A stretch of DNA of 64,000 nt from assembly GCA_024809215.1 (NCBI GenBank), contig JANUBW010000001.1:2336841-2400840 (forward strand), given 5' to 3'. This document shows positions 54,830 through 63,813 of the stretch, piece by piece. The position numbers and the translations under genes are program-made. The stretch is from Niastella sp. OAS944. GTDB taxonomy: Bacteria; Bacteroidota; Bacteroidia; Chitinophagales; Chitinophagaceae. The notes below the pieces were generated by a model. The model worked only from the letters and a program-made list of their open reading frames with translations, did not search any database and was not told where the DNA came from. Position 1 is the stretch's first letter; the number at the start of each line of letters is the position of its first letter.

Positions 54830-56881
54830 TTACCCCGGCTTTACGATTCTAACCTGGCGTATATGATTAAGCAATTTCTTCCTCGCCTTGTCATAAATTT
54901 CCTTTCTGTCGTTGGCAGGTTCATCCTCTACAGGATGTTTTAAACAATGAATAAAAGCAGTTAATGACCTTACAGTAGGATACCGGTAAAACTGAGCTTT
55001 TTCAATCGCAATGCCCAGGCGGGCTTCCACTTCTACTTTAAATGCTGTTATAGTGAGAGAGGAATAACCGAGATCAAAAAAATTATCCTGCAAGCCTACT
55101 CGTTCAAGCCCCAGTAATTCCATACAAATACCGGCGATATCTTTTTCAAGTTGCGTTTCAGCCTGGCGTAGCATACCCGTACCCGGTACACGCACCAGTA
55201 TATCGGCAAGTTTTTTTAATTCGCTGTCATAAAGACCCTGCTTATATTCCTGGCAAAGTTGATACCTGCGTATTTTGCCACTGGTTGTTTTGGGTATTCG
55301 TTTAACCGGAACAATCCGTCCAATTTCCAGTCCAAGTCTTGCACGTATCAATCTTCTCGTGGAATTTACAAGAGGAATAAACCCTTCCATATCACCATTA
55401 TAAACGACGAAGAAGAATATTTCGTCGCAGGCAAGCTCTTCATTATAAATACCGGCCGATACTACCTGCCTTGATCTTGTCCATTCCAGTTCTTCCAGAA
55501 CCCTGTCCAGGTCATGCGGATAATAATTTTGACCATGAACAATGATCATTTCCTTCATGCGGCCTGTAATAACCAGGTTGTCTTTATATAAGAAACCGGC
55601 ATCGCCTGTATTTAGCCAGCCTTCGGCATTTATTATTTTAGCCGATTCAACGGGCAGGTTATAATATGATCTTGTTACAGCCGGGCCTTTTACATGGATG
55701 ATACCAACCCGGCCTTCTTTCAGCGGAACTCCCTGCTCATCGGTTATACGCACTTCCGTGCCTATCGATTGCCCCACATCTACGAAAGCCACGGCATCTG
55801 TATGACCGGGATCTGTGAATTCAACCTGGTCTCCAATATTTTGTTTATTTCGATCTATGGTATACGCTTTTACGGCGGTGTTTTCACAGGTAGCTGTTAC
55901 TACCAATGTTGCTTCGGCCAGTCCATAAACCGGACGTATAACACCTTCCGCCAGGCCAAATGGCCGCAGGTAATTATTAAAGCGTTCGCACACTGCCGGG
56001 GAAATAGGTTCTGCACCATTCAACAATATACGCAATGAAGAAAGCGCTGTAGGAGGCAATGATCGTATCTGTGTATTTTCATTAACATATTTAAAGCCGA
56101 AATTGGGTGAACCGCTGACGGTAATACCATGTGCAGCCATCCGCTCAATCCAGATTGCAGGATTTGCCATAAAATTCATCGGCTGCATCAGGTACTGCGG
56201 CACATTCAGGTAAAAAGGCAGCATATGGAAGAACACCATACCCAGATCATGTGTAAGCGGCATCCAGCCCAGGAAACGATCGTTACCCGAAAGCTTAAAA
56301 CAAGCCGCCATATCTGATAAGTTGTTGATGATGGCGCCATGTGTGTTTACCACTCCTTTGGGATTGCCGGTTGATCCGGAAGAGAATTGCAAAAATGCAA
56401 TATCGTCACTGCTGATGTCGGCTACCTCAGCCATCTGCACTGGCTTAAGATATTCTGACAGCAAAAATATTTTATTGCTCGCTGTTTTCCAGCGGGGCGA
56501 TCTGTCAACAAAAACCTCCGTTACTTTTTTATAATCGCTGTAATCTGTAATGATAAAAGGATCATTCAGTAATGACCAAATACCGCATATTTTATCAACT
56601 CCTGCAATAGTAGTATTGAAAGTGATAGGCACAGGAATGATCTTTCCCAATATACAGGCCCAGAGTACTTTAATGAAATTCATATCTGACTGGAACTGGA
56701 AGATCACTTCAGCCCCTTCGCCAATACCTGCACAACGGAAATTATGCAGAATATATCTGGCCTGGTCATACAACTCAGCATAGCTTATCTGTTCTTCCTG
56801 CTGGTCATCAGTGATACAGGTAATGGTCGCTTTAACAGGATCATTATAATGATTAGGAAATATGTCAATAAGATTTTGCAT
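54830..56881 (-). CDS. Fatty acyl-AMP ligase-like adenylating enzyme with C-terminal carrier domain
   Basis: 683 residues: adenylate-forming domain (about 1-570) with FLQFSSGSTGNPKGV (P-loop), WMPLTHDLGMVFFHMLPFYL (the FAAL/FACL-type segment), YGLAEATLVVTA, WLNTGDAGF and a late KTTSGKIRRY Lys. It is followed by a carrier domain (about 575-660) with the phosphopantetheine site LGYSS near Ser608. FAAL enzymes activate a carboxylic acid as acyl-AMP and load it directly on a carrier protein, typically as the starter of a lipopeptide or polyketide. The C-terminal tail is basic. It lies 15 bp downstream of the Sfp-type transferase that would activate its carrier. Chain length and identity of the acid are unknown. 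Confidence 0.87.
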   Translation of the reverse strand: MQNLIDIFPNHYNDPVKATITCITDDQQEEQISYAELYDQARYILHNFRCAGIGEGAEVIFQFQSDMNFIKVLWACILGKIIPVPITFNTTIAGVDKICGIWSLLNDPFIITDYSDYKKVTEVFVDRSPRWKTASNKIFLLSEYLKPVQMAEVADISSDDIAFLQFSSGSTGNPKGVVNTHGAIINNLSDMAACFKLSGNDRFLGWMPLTHDLGMVFFHMLPFYLNVPQYLMQPMNFMANPAIWIERMAAHGITVSGSPNFGFKYVNENTQIRSLPPTALSSLRILLNGAEPISPAVCERFNNYLRPFGLAEGVIRPVYGLAEATLVVTATCENTAVKAYTIDRNKQNIGDQVEFTDPGHTDAVAFVDVGQSIGTEVRITDEQGVPLKEGRVGIIHVKGPAVTRSYYNLPVESAKIINAEGWLNTGDAGFLYKDNLVITGRMKEMIIVHGQNYYPHDLDRVLEELEWTRSRQVVSAGIYNEELACDEIFFFVVYNGDMEGFIPLVNSTRRLIRARLGLEIGRIVPVKRIPKTTSGKIRRYQLCQEYKQGLYDSELKKLADILVRVPGTGMLRQAETQLEKDIAGICMELLGLERVGLQDNFFDLGYSSLTITAFKVEVEARLGIAIEKAQFYRYPTVRSLTAFIHCLKHPVEDEPANDRKEIYDKARKKLLNHIRQVRIVKPG

Positions 56882-56896
56882 AGTAAAACGTTTCTT

Positions 56897-57631
56897 TTAT
56901 TGTGCGGCCTTACAAACAGATTGGTCCCGTACACCGGCTCTGCATGACTTGCAGTCGGAACATAATTTTATTTTGCCGGAGAAGTTCTCATTGCACAAAA
57001 TGATAGAATCTGTATCCATAGGAATATTTGTTGCCAGATGGCATACGCATTGTTCGGATAAAGACAGCTCATTCAAATACCATTTCTCCCCTTCTACCCG
57101 TCCTGTTTTTCCATCAATATGTATCGACTTCAAAGGAATGATCAGGCCTTTACCATTTGCTTTTGTAAGGGCCTCTTTCTGTGTCCAAATATGGAAAAAA
57201 GCCTTTTGCCTGTTAGAAGAATGCTGCACATGCTGCCATTCACTTTCAAGGAACTGGCTGGCGTATACGTCAAATTCTATATCCTTTATTTCTTCTACAT
57301 CGATGCCAACCTCGCATACGTCGCTTACTACACACACCACATATTCGCCGGAATGTGAAATATTAAAATAAGGAGCCCCATTTTTTATGTAAGGCCGGTT
57401 ATAACGAGTATACTCCAGGTCATTCAATGAGCAGGAAGGATAAAATCTGCTAAAGCATAACTGCAGGAGTACTTTCCCGAATAAACAGGACTCCGCATCC
57501 TGCCATCTCCTGTATTTATTTATTCTATCACGAATATCTACCGGCATTTGGTTCAACCAATACCGGTATACTTCCTCGTCTGTTTTTTGGCTTGCAGACA
57601 AACGTGTATACAATACCATAGTTCTTTTCAT
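56897..57631 (-). CDS. Sfp-type 4'-phosphopantetheinyl transferase
   Basis: 244 residues. Family motifs: PYIKNGAPYFNISHSGEYVV, GIDVEEIKDI (metal-binding Asp and Glu) and FHIWTQKEALTKANGKGL (W-x-x-KEA). It transfers phosphopantetheine from CoA to carrier domains, here most simply the free ACP and the FAAL carrier domain of the same operon. The last 30 or so residues are Cys-rich (LCSDCKSCRAG), which is not usual in the family and could bind a metal. It lies 3 bp downstream of the ABC exporter gene. Confidence 0.93.
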   Translation of the reverse strand: MKRTMVLYTRLSASQKTDEEVYRYWLNQMPVDIRDRINKYRRWQDAESCLFGKVLLQLCFSRFYPSCSLNDLEYTRYNRPYIKNGAPYFNISHSGEYVVCVVSDVCEVGIDVEEIKDIEFDVYASQFLESEWQHVQHSSNRQKAFFHIWTQKEALTKANGKGLIIPLKSIHIDGKTGRVEGEKWYLNELSLSEQCVCHLATNIPMDTDSIILCNENFSGKIKLCSDCKSCRAGVRDQSVCKAAQ

Positions 57632-57634
57632 AAC

Positions 57635-59566
57635 TTATGCATTGATCTCTTTTTGTTTCATTTCCCGCTGACTGATCTTTCCCATTTCCATTTTATAGAT
57701 CTTATCTGCCATGTCGAAATACCGGTCGTCATGGGTAATAATGATAAGTATCTTATTCATGCTTTTCATCGCCGGCAACAGGGAACAATAGAAGAAGTGC
57801 TTGAATTCAGGGTCCTGGTCGGCTGCACATTCGTCGAATAAGAATATGGGGCGATCTTCAAGATAGCATTGAAGCAAGGCCAGCCGCTTGCTTTGACCGC
57901 GCGACAAGCTAATGGTGCTGAATTTATTATTATTGACAGTAACCTTTCCCTGCAGCCGCAATAGCTTTATCAATTCATCCATTTGTGCAGGCGTGCTTTC
58001 CTCTTCGGTATATAAAGTCTTGAACAGGTAAAAGTCACTGAAAATAACAGAAAAATATTCACCCAGTTCTTTATCATCCATAGCCCTTCCGTTGATACTG
58101 ACAGTACCATTGTCGGGACTATATAAACCAGTAAGCAATTTTGCCAATGTTGTTTTACCGCTTCCGTTGCCGCCTACCACAAAAGTTATCTCTCCTGCCC
58201 TGGCGCTAAAATTCAGCGGGCCTATACAATATTTCTCTTCATCTTCTATCTCATTCTTGTACTGAAATGATATATTCTGTGCTTCTATAACTTTCACCTC
58301 ATTGATCTTTCTTGCAGATCTTTTCATTTCTTTTAATGGCCTTTCTAATTCGCCCACCCTGAGTTCTTTAACAGACCTCACAAAATTTTGGATCCTGTTC
58401 CATGACACTTTTATACCAACTACATCGGGAATAGATTTAACGATCACATTAAGAGGCCCCCATAAATACAACGCACCGAGGATATATGCTGTCGTAACTT
58501 TGGTATCGGTATGAAACAATACCGGAAGAAGAAAACAGGAAATACCGATACTAAAAATAAAGGCCATATCCGAAACCATTACCCGGCTCGCATATTTCCG
58601 GTAAGCCCAGTGATTATGCTCATTATAGGCTGTGAATGTTGTTTCCAACTCGTTTTTGTAGTTCCTTCTTTTTATACGGTGAAGGATAAGCTCTTTAAAC
58701 CCGTTCGTAATACCGAGGATCATTTCAATATATTGCCCACGCATTTCTGCAGCCTGCCTGAAATAACCTGCTGTTATTACGCCCATTGTATAATGCAAAA
58801 ACAGGATCAGGGCAATTACTGCAAACAGGATCACACAAGCCCATAAATTGATCGTGAGCAGATAGGTGAGCACAATGAGGACCGTTATGGAACTTGTATA
58901 AAGACTTACCAGGTTATTACAGAATATGGTGATCCTTCCTACATCGTCATTCAATATCGTCAGCAGATCTCCTTTCTTTAACTTTTCAAATTCCTGGAAG
59001 GAAACGGAAAATACCTTTTTTATGACAAGCATATTAAGGTCCTGTATCACGTTTTGCGATACATCCAATACCCTTTCTTTTACGATCTTGCTGGTAACGA
59101 GAAAAAGGAAAACACAAAGCACAAAATAAAAGGAGAGATAAGCAGGCTTAACACTGGAACCATTCAAAAAATTAGTGATCAAAAAGATCAACGAAGCGTT
59201 GGTAACACTTGGCGCCAAACTGATCACCAGCAGCGTGGTAGCAAAATTGTAATACTTGTTCTTATGCGGAAAAAACCTGCCGCTAATAAATACCAGGTAA
59301 CTGACCAACAGGGTTGTCATGGCAAGCAGCGCAGGCCCATTACTATGCAGGAGCTCGGCTCCTTCATAAGCAGGCGGCACCAGGTAAACTCCAAGCAGCA
59401 CCGGGAACAATATAAGCATCCCTTTAAAAAAACTTTTTTGCCAGGGATAATAAATGTATTTCCTGTCGCCACGGCGAATACCTACCAGAATAAAAACAAT
59501 ATACGCGACAGAAAATAGCGCGAGTAAACCTGAGCAGGTATTAAGGATAATTGAGATGTTACTCAT
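57635..59566 (-). CDS. SyrD/PvdE-like cyclic-peptide ABC exporter (fused TM-NBD)
   Basis: 643 residues. Transmembrane part about 1-390 with six or more helices (for example LLALFSVAYIVFILVGI, VFLFLVTSKIV, IILGALYLWGPLNVIV), nucleotide-binding domain about 415-640 with Walker A VVGGNGSGKTTL, signature LSRGQSKRLAL and Walker B region IFLFDECAADQDPEFKHFFY. The FDExAADQDPEF form is characteristic of the SyrD/PvdE/MchF-like peptide exporters associated with NRPS products. It should move the product or an intermediate across the inner membrane. Its start overlaps the acyl-CoA dehydrogenase gene by 8 bp. Confidence 0.92.
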   Translation of the reverse strand: MSNISIILNTCSGLLALFSVAYIVFILVGIRRGDRKYIYYPWQKSFFKGMLILFPVLLGVYLVPPAYEGAELLHSNGPALLAMTTLLVSYLVFISGRFFPHKNKYYNFATTLLVISLAPSVTNASLIFLITNFLNGSSVKPAYLSFYFVLCVFLFLVTSKIVKERVLDVSQNVIQDLNMLVIKKVFSVSFQEFEKLKKGDLLTILNDDVGRITIFCNNLVSLYTSSITVLIVLTYLLTINLWACVILFAVIALILFLHYTMGVITAGYFRQAAEMRGQYIEMILGITNGFKELILHRIKRRNYKNELETTFTAYNEHNHWAYRKYASRVMVSDMAFIFSIGISCFLLPVLFHTDTKVTTAYILGALYLWGPLNVIVKSIPDVVGIKVSWNRIQNFVRSVKELRVGELERPLKEMKRSARKINEVKVIEAQNISFQYKNEIEDEEKYCIGPLNFSARAGEITFVVGGNGSGKTTLAKLLTGLYSPDNGTVSINGRAMDDKELGEYFSVIFSDFYLFKTLYTEEESTPAQMDELIKLLRLQGKVTVNNNKFSTISLSRGQSKRLALLQCYLEDRPIFLFDECAADQDPEFKHFFYCSLLPAMKSMNKILIIITHDDRYFDMADKIYKMEMGKISQREMKQKEINA

Positions 59567-60704
59567 GAGCTTTAGTATAATATTTTTTTAATCCGAATTC
59601 TGAAATAATCCCCTGTAAAACCTGTGATGAACCTTCGATGATCTCCAGTATCTTGGCTTCACGGAACAAACGTTCAGGAACGTACATATTATAACAGCCG
59701 TTTCCTCCATGCAATTGCACGGCATCTGTGGCTATCTGCATAGCGGTTTTGGATGTATGGTATTTTGCAACGATCGTTTCTACTACTGCATCGGGATGAT
59801 TTTCGCTTCGCATTTGTCCGGCTTTCAGGCAAAGACATCTTGCCGCATGTACATTTACCACTGCCTGGCTGATCATTTGCTGAATTGACTGGAACTTATA
59901 GATCTTTTGGCCAAATTGTGTACGCTGTCGTGCATAGGTAGCCATACTTTCCAATGCTTCCTGTGCAATTGCCAACCCGGCCCATGCTATACTGTACCTG
60001 CCATAATCCATTGCAGTATTTATGATATGCGAGAGACCAATCCCCTCTTTGCCCAATATGTTCGCGGCAGGTATTCTTGTATTGTTAAATGTGATTTCTG
60101 CAACATGGCCAGCTCTGTTCGCCAGCAAGCCCTGCATAGGTGTTGATGTCACCGTTTCATCGCGTTCTACGATAAAGGCTGTAACCTTTTCTTTACACGA
60201 TGCAATCACAATGAAAAAATCAGCGATATGGCCCAGGCTGATCCATTTTTTCCGGCCAGTGATCGCGTATTCATCTTCGTGATTTATATACGATGTTTTA
60301 ACGCTTCCGGCATCGCTGCCTGTTTCCGCTTCCGACAAAGCAAAAGCGCCGATCTTTTTTCCACTTGCTATCAATGGCAGCCAGTATGATCTCTGTTCTT
60401 CTGTTCCAAACCTAAGAATAGTTTGTCCTACCAATGAGGTATGCACGGTCAATACAGAGCGTGTTGAACAACAGGCTTTGCCAATCTCTTCTGTCATTTG
60501 CCCGTAAGCTATTGGATCAAGGCCGAGCCCTCCGTATAGAGGAGGGAAAACAGCCCCAAGGAAACCATGCTCGCCCATTTTGTTGATCAGTGATCGTGGA
60601 ATGCCATTGTTTTCTTCAAACCGCGTCGTATATGGGCGAATATGCTCCTTTGCAAACAACCTAGCCTCTTCAATTATAGAAGCTGGCGTAACAATATTAT
60701 TCAT
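59559..60704 (-). CDS. FkbI-like acyl-CoA/acyl-ACP dehydrogenase
   Basis: 381 residues, acyl-CoA dehydrogenase fold: N-terminal helices, SEAETGSDAGSVKTS (FAD and substrate contact), middle beta domain, C-terminal helices with LHGGNGCYN and the catalytic Glu in EIIEGSSQV. The segment CCSTRSVLTVHTSLVG is like the extender-unit group (FkbI, ZmaE) that oxidises an ACP-bound hydroxyacyl intermediate rather than an ordinary fatty acyl-CoA. It lies directly downstream of an ACP gene with 8 bp overlap, supporting ACP as carrier. Part of the hydroxymalonyl-/methoxymalonyl-ACP set with the genes at 60697, 60963 and 62039. Confidence 0.87.
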   Translation of the reverse strand: MNNIVTPASIIEEARLFAKEHIRPYTTRFEENNGIPRSLINKMGEHGFLGAVFPPLYGGLGLDPIAYGQMTEEIGKACCSTRSVLTVHTSLVGQTILRFGTEEQRSYWLPLIASGKKIGAFALSEAETGSDAGSVKTSYINHEDEYAITGRKKWISLGHIADFFIVIASCKEKVTAFIVERDETVTSTPMQGLLANRAGHVAEITFNNTRIPAANILGKEGIGLSHIINTAMDYGRYSIAWAGLAIAQEALESMATYARQRTQFGQKIYKFQSIQQMISQAVVNVHAARCLCLKAGQMRSENHPDAVVETIVAKYHTSKTAMQIATDAVQLHGGNGCYNMYVPERLFREAKILEIIEGSSQVLQGIISEFGLKKYYTKAHE

Positions 60705-60954
60705 GAGCTTGCATCAGTTTACTTTTGACCAGCCTTTCCATGTTTGCTACAGAACTGAAATTAACCAGCTCTATCTCGTTATTTTCAATTTTTATATCAA
60801 ACTCTATTTCCACAAAATTCAAGAGCTTCATTGCAAACAATGAATTGACAAATCCTAATTGAAAAATATTATCGGTATCGGAAAAAGAAATATCGTCTTC
60901 CCATACTACCAGGTTTTCCTGAATAAATTCTCTGATCTTACCGGCAATGTTCAT
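60697..60954 (-). CDS. Acyl carrier protein, FkbJ-like
   Basis: 85 residues, single carrier domain with phosphopantetheine Ser38 in QLGFVNSLFAMKLL. The GFVNSLFAM form (Asn before Ser rather than Asp) is typical of the discrete ACPs of methoxymalonyl/hydroxymalonyl pathways. It should be charged with a glyceryl group by the FkbH-like protein 8 bp upstream and then oxidised by the two dehydrogenases. Acidic, no other domain. Confidence 0.9.
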   Translation of the reverse strand: MNIAGKIREFIQENLVVWEDDISFSDTDNIFQLGFVNSLFAMKLLNFVEIEFDIKIENNEIELVNFSSVANMERLVKSKLMQAHE

Positions 60955-60962
60955 AGTAAATG

Positions 60963-61994
60963 TTATTTAACGTGATCAATAATCTTTATGTAGGCAGGAA
61001 CGAATTGCTCATTCATCGTATATTCCATTACCATACAATCATCTTCGTATATGCCTGATTCTTTGAAAGAAGCAAATTTATAAGCGAGGTACATGATCCT
61101 GTTCTTACCCGTATCGCGGTAATTGGCGGTCAGCTTTTTGTTTTTCTTACAGGCAAGCGCCGCAAGGTATTGCAGCATCACTGTGCCAATTCCCCTTGAC
61201 ATTACCCTGCAGGAACAAAGGATCATTTCAATGTGTATACGATTGGGTAATAGTTTAAGCAATACCAAACCAATCTTGCCATAACTCCCATATTTGTCTT
61301 TCAATTCCCAAACCATCAGCCTGTGCGAATCGCAATTCATATAAGCATGCAATTCCTCGCTTTTGTATGTTTTGCCTGTAGCGCTCAATTGATTTGTTCT
61401 AATGGTCAACTCCTCCATCCGGGTCAGATCGGCTTCCGTAGCAGGTGTAATAAGCAGTTCTATATTCAAACCGGCAAGGAATTCCTCTTTAGGACCCTGA
61501 AACTCTTTTTCGTCCTGACTACGCCTGAGATCTTCCTGATAAAGATGACGCCGGCGCCGTGCATCTTCGGTAATCACGCCAGGATTGAACCGCTCGTAAG
61601 TATGTAACTCAGCATATTCTTTCGCATCAAGACAATACACATCTGTATGTACACTGCTCACTTCATGCCGTTCAAAATCCTGATCATCGATGAAGGCAAT
61701 GGTATCTATACCGATGTTCAGGTTTTTCTGAATATTCGCTATGGATACGGATTTGGCATTCCAGTGAATTTCCGGGTATAAAAAATACTCGCTGATATTA
61801 TTTTTTTTCAGCACCTCCATGGCATCCTGATAATTATTCTTACTCGCAATGGAGTTAATAATACCTTTTTCATCAAGCTTCCGGAGTAATTCAGGTATCC
61901 CTTGTTTCAACTTCACTTCAGGAGATTCCAGTAAGGTTCCGTCCCAAAGTGTATTGTCAAGATCCCATACAAGGCATTTGACTGTTTTTTTCAT
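60963..61994 (-). CDS. FkbH-like HAD-IIIC phosphatase / glyceryl-ACP synthase
   Basis: 343 residues from the ATG at 61994; a TTG at 62027 is an in-frame but weaker start. N-terminal HAD domain with LVWDLDNTLWDGTLLE (DxDxT) and FIDDQDFERHEV, C-terminal GNAT-like domain (about 170-340: ELTIRTNQLSATGKTY; GIGTVMLQYLAAL). This fused family takes 1,3-bisphosphoglycerate, removes a phosphate and loads glycerate on an ACP. It begins the extender-unit route found for FK520, ansamitocin and zwittermicin. It lies between the 3-hydroxyacyl-CoA dehydrogenase gene (44 bp upstream) and the ACP gene. Confidence 0.92.
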   Translation of the reverse strand: MKKTVKCLVWDLDNTLWDGTLLESPEVKLKQGIPELLRKLDEKGIINSIASKNNYQDAMEVLKKNNISEYFLYPEIHWNAKSVSIANIQKNLNIGIDTIAFIDDQDFERHEVSSVHTDVYCLDAKEYAELHTYERFNPGVITEDARRRRHLYQEDLRRSQDEKEFQGPKEEFLAGLNIELLITPATEADLTRMEELTIRTNQLSATGKTYKSEELHAYMNCDSHRLMVWELKDKYGSYGKIGLVLLKLLPNRIHIEMILCSCRVMSRGIGTVMLQYLAALACKKNKKLTANYRDTGKNRIMYLAYKFASFKESGIYEDDCMVMEYTMNEQFVPAYIKIIDHVK

Positions 61995-62038
61995 ATACCT
62001 GGTCGTAGTTTTATTTGTTGTTTTCAATTCATTATAGA

Positions 62039-62905
62039 TCAGGAACTGTGCTGCAATTTGTATTCAAAGAACCCACTCCCGCTTTTTCTTCCCAACTTTC
62101 CAGCCTCAACCATCGAAGTCAACAAAGGACAGCAACGGAATTTTTGGTCTCCATAACTATCATACAAGATCTTTAAAGAATTAACCACCGTGTCAATGCC
62201 AATGAGGTCAGCAGTCTCAAGTGGGCCCATGGCATGGCCGTATCCTTTTTTGAAAATAATATCAATGTCTTTAGGCGTAGAAATTCCCTCCTCAACCAGA
62301 AAGGCGGCCTCATTCATGAGCAAATGCGATAACCTGTTTGAAACAAATCCCGGTGCATCCTGTACAATAACCGAGCGGTTGCCAACTGATCTCAGAAAAC
62401 TTACTGAAGTTTCCAATGTCTCAGCCGAAGTAACAGGGCTTTTGATCACTTCCACGATATCCTTTCCATAGGCAGGATTCATAAAATGCCAACCCACAAT
62501 TTTTTCCGGCTGCGAATGCAGTGAAGCAATACGCATAATTGGAATGCAACTTGTATTTACCGCATAAATAGCTTCCTTGTTGCCATAGCGGGCCATTTCT
62601 ATATGCAGCGCTTTTTTCTGTTCCCAGTTTTCGGGTATATTTTCAATCACCAGGTCAATGTTATCAAACCCGGCATAACCGGTGCTGCAGGTGATCCGTT
62701 CCAGAACTGAATCATCTGCTTTTACTCCCTGCCGTCGAAACATCCGGGACGCCCTCACTTCCTGCTCCAATTTTCTTTTTGCTATACTCAATGCATGATC
62801 GTTGATATCTTTTAAGATCACATCATAACCATACATTGCCATAAGCAGGGCCACCTGTGCGCCCATTGTTCCGGCGCCCACTACCGCGATATTGTTAATT
62901 GACAT
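62039..62905 (-). CDS. FkbK-like 3-hydroxyacyl-CoA dehydrogenase
   Basis: 288 residues: Rossmann domain with VVGAGTMGAQVALLM (GxGxxG), NTSCIPIMRIASL, WHFMNPAYGKDIVEV (catalytic His region), then the C-terminal helical domain (VQDAPGFVSNRLSHLLMNEA; GYGHAMGPLETADLIG). It oxidises a 3-hydroxyacyl group with NAD. In this context it most likely oxidises glyceryl-ACP at C3, the FkbK/ZmaG step. Spacing to the neighbours is 18 bp upstream and 44 bp downstream, consistent with one transcript. Confidence 0.9.
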   Translation of the reverse strand: MSINNIAVVGAGTMGAQVALLMAMYGYDVILKDINDHALSIAKRKLEQEVRASRMFRRQGVKADDSVLERITCSTGYAGFDNIDLVIENIPENWEQKKALHIEMARYGNKEAIYAVNTSCIPIMRIASLHSQPEKIVGWHFMNPAYGKDIVEVIKSPVTSAETLETSVSFLRSVGNRSVIVQDAPGFVSNRLSHLLMNEAAFLVEEGISTPKDIDIIFKKGYGHAMGPLETADLIGIDTVVNSLKILYDSYGDQKFRCCPLLTSMVEAGKLGRKSGSGFFEYKLQHSS

Positions 62906-62923
62906 ATTAGAAGCTTATTATTT

Positions 62924-63766
62924 TCAGGAAATGATATTTTTTTCCAACTGATGCTTTTGAAACCATGAGCCTTTTACCGGATTGAGTGGTGTAAAATCAC
63001 GGTTGCTTAAGAACGAAGGCCGAACCTTTTCGCCTTTCTTCAAGGTATTTTCAGTACTGTTATAAGTAATAATGAATACTCGTCTGTCGTTTGGAGAAAG
63101 ATTACAATTGGAAGCATGAAATACATTTCCATGGAAGAATAAAGCCGACCCGGCTTTTCCGGTAGCAGACACCATTCCGTTCTTTTTATACCAGTTCGAA
63201 AGTATTTTTTGTTCAACCGTATACTCAAGATTAGCGCTGAGGGCAGATAAATAATACTTTTCTTCTTCTTGTTTTTCTATTGAATCTTTTTGCTGAAAAT
63301 CAGCTATTCCTATCTGGTGCGAGCCTGGTATCATGTATAGCGGACCATTTAAGTCGCTGATATCATCCAGGAAGATCATAACAGATACTACCCTTGGTGC
63401 AGGCATACCATCATAAATATGCCAGTAAGGAAAATCCTGGTGCCATTCCCACCAATCGCCCTTGAACGCTTTTTTGATATTGATCTTTGTTTGGTGCACA
63501 TAGGCATCACTATCCAATATTTTTTTAACAGGTTGCAGTAACCTTTCAAGGCTGCATAATTCCTTGTAAACATCGCTCACTTCGTGCAAACCGTATAAAG
63601 AACGTACCTCTCCATTGGTTTCTCTGACAAGCCTTGGAGAATCCTGGGCATATAAAGAAGGTAACTGTTCTTTCATGAGGTCAATTTCTTCGTAAGAAAA
63701 TAACCCGTCAACCAGCAGGTATCCATGCTGATGATAAAAATCGATACCCTGTTTCTCTATTTTCAT
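62924..63766 (-). CDS. Phytanoyl-CoA dioxygenase (PhyH/EctD-like) Fe(II)/2-oxoglutarate enzyme
   Basis: 280 residues. Facial triad visible as His109 and Asp111 (WEWHQDF) and His217 (VFHASNCN), with a following Arg pair (NDRRVFIITYN) for 2-oxoglutarate. The run VHQTKINIKKAFKGDWW and the GPLYMIPGSHQIG segment resemble EctD-type hydroxylases of small amino acids rather than lipid-acting PhyH. In a natural-product operon the likely job is hydroxylation of an amino acid building block or of a late intermediate; which one is not visible. It lies 18 bp before the hydroxyacyl dehydrogenase gene. Confidence 0.87.
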   Translation of the reverse strand: MKIEKQGIDFYHQHGYLLVDGLFSYEEIDLMKEQLPSLYAQDSPRLVRETNGEVRSLYGLHEVSDVYKELCSLERLLQPVKKILDSDAYVHQTKINIKKAFKGDWWEWHQDFPYWHIYDGMPAPRVVSVMIFLDDISDLNGPLYMIPGSHQIGIADFQQKDSIEKQEEEKYYLSALSANLEYTVEQKILSNWYKKNGMVSATGKAGSALFFHGNVFHASNCNLSPNDRRVFIITYNSTENTLKKGEKVRPSFLSNRDFTPLNPVKGSWFQKHQLEKNIIS

Positions 63767-63813
63767 ATCACTTAGTTTTTAAAAGTTATAGTTATGGTAG
63801 ATGCAACGATTTT

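Noticed and set aside
59559-62905. Ordinary fatty-acid beta-oxidation genes
   Set aside because: The dehydrogenases sit with an FkbH-like protein and a discrete ACP with the GFVNSLFAM site, without enoyl-CoA hydratase or thiolase; the extender-unit route explains all four.
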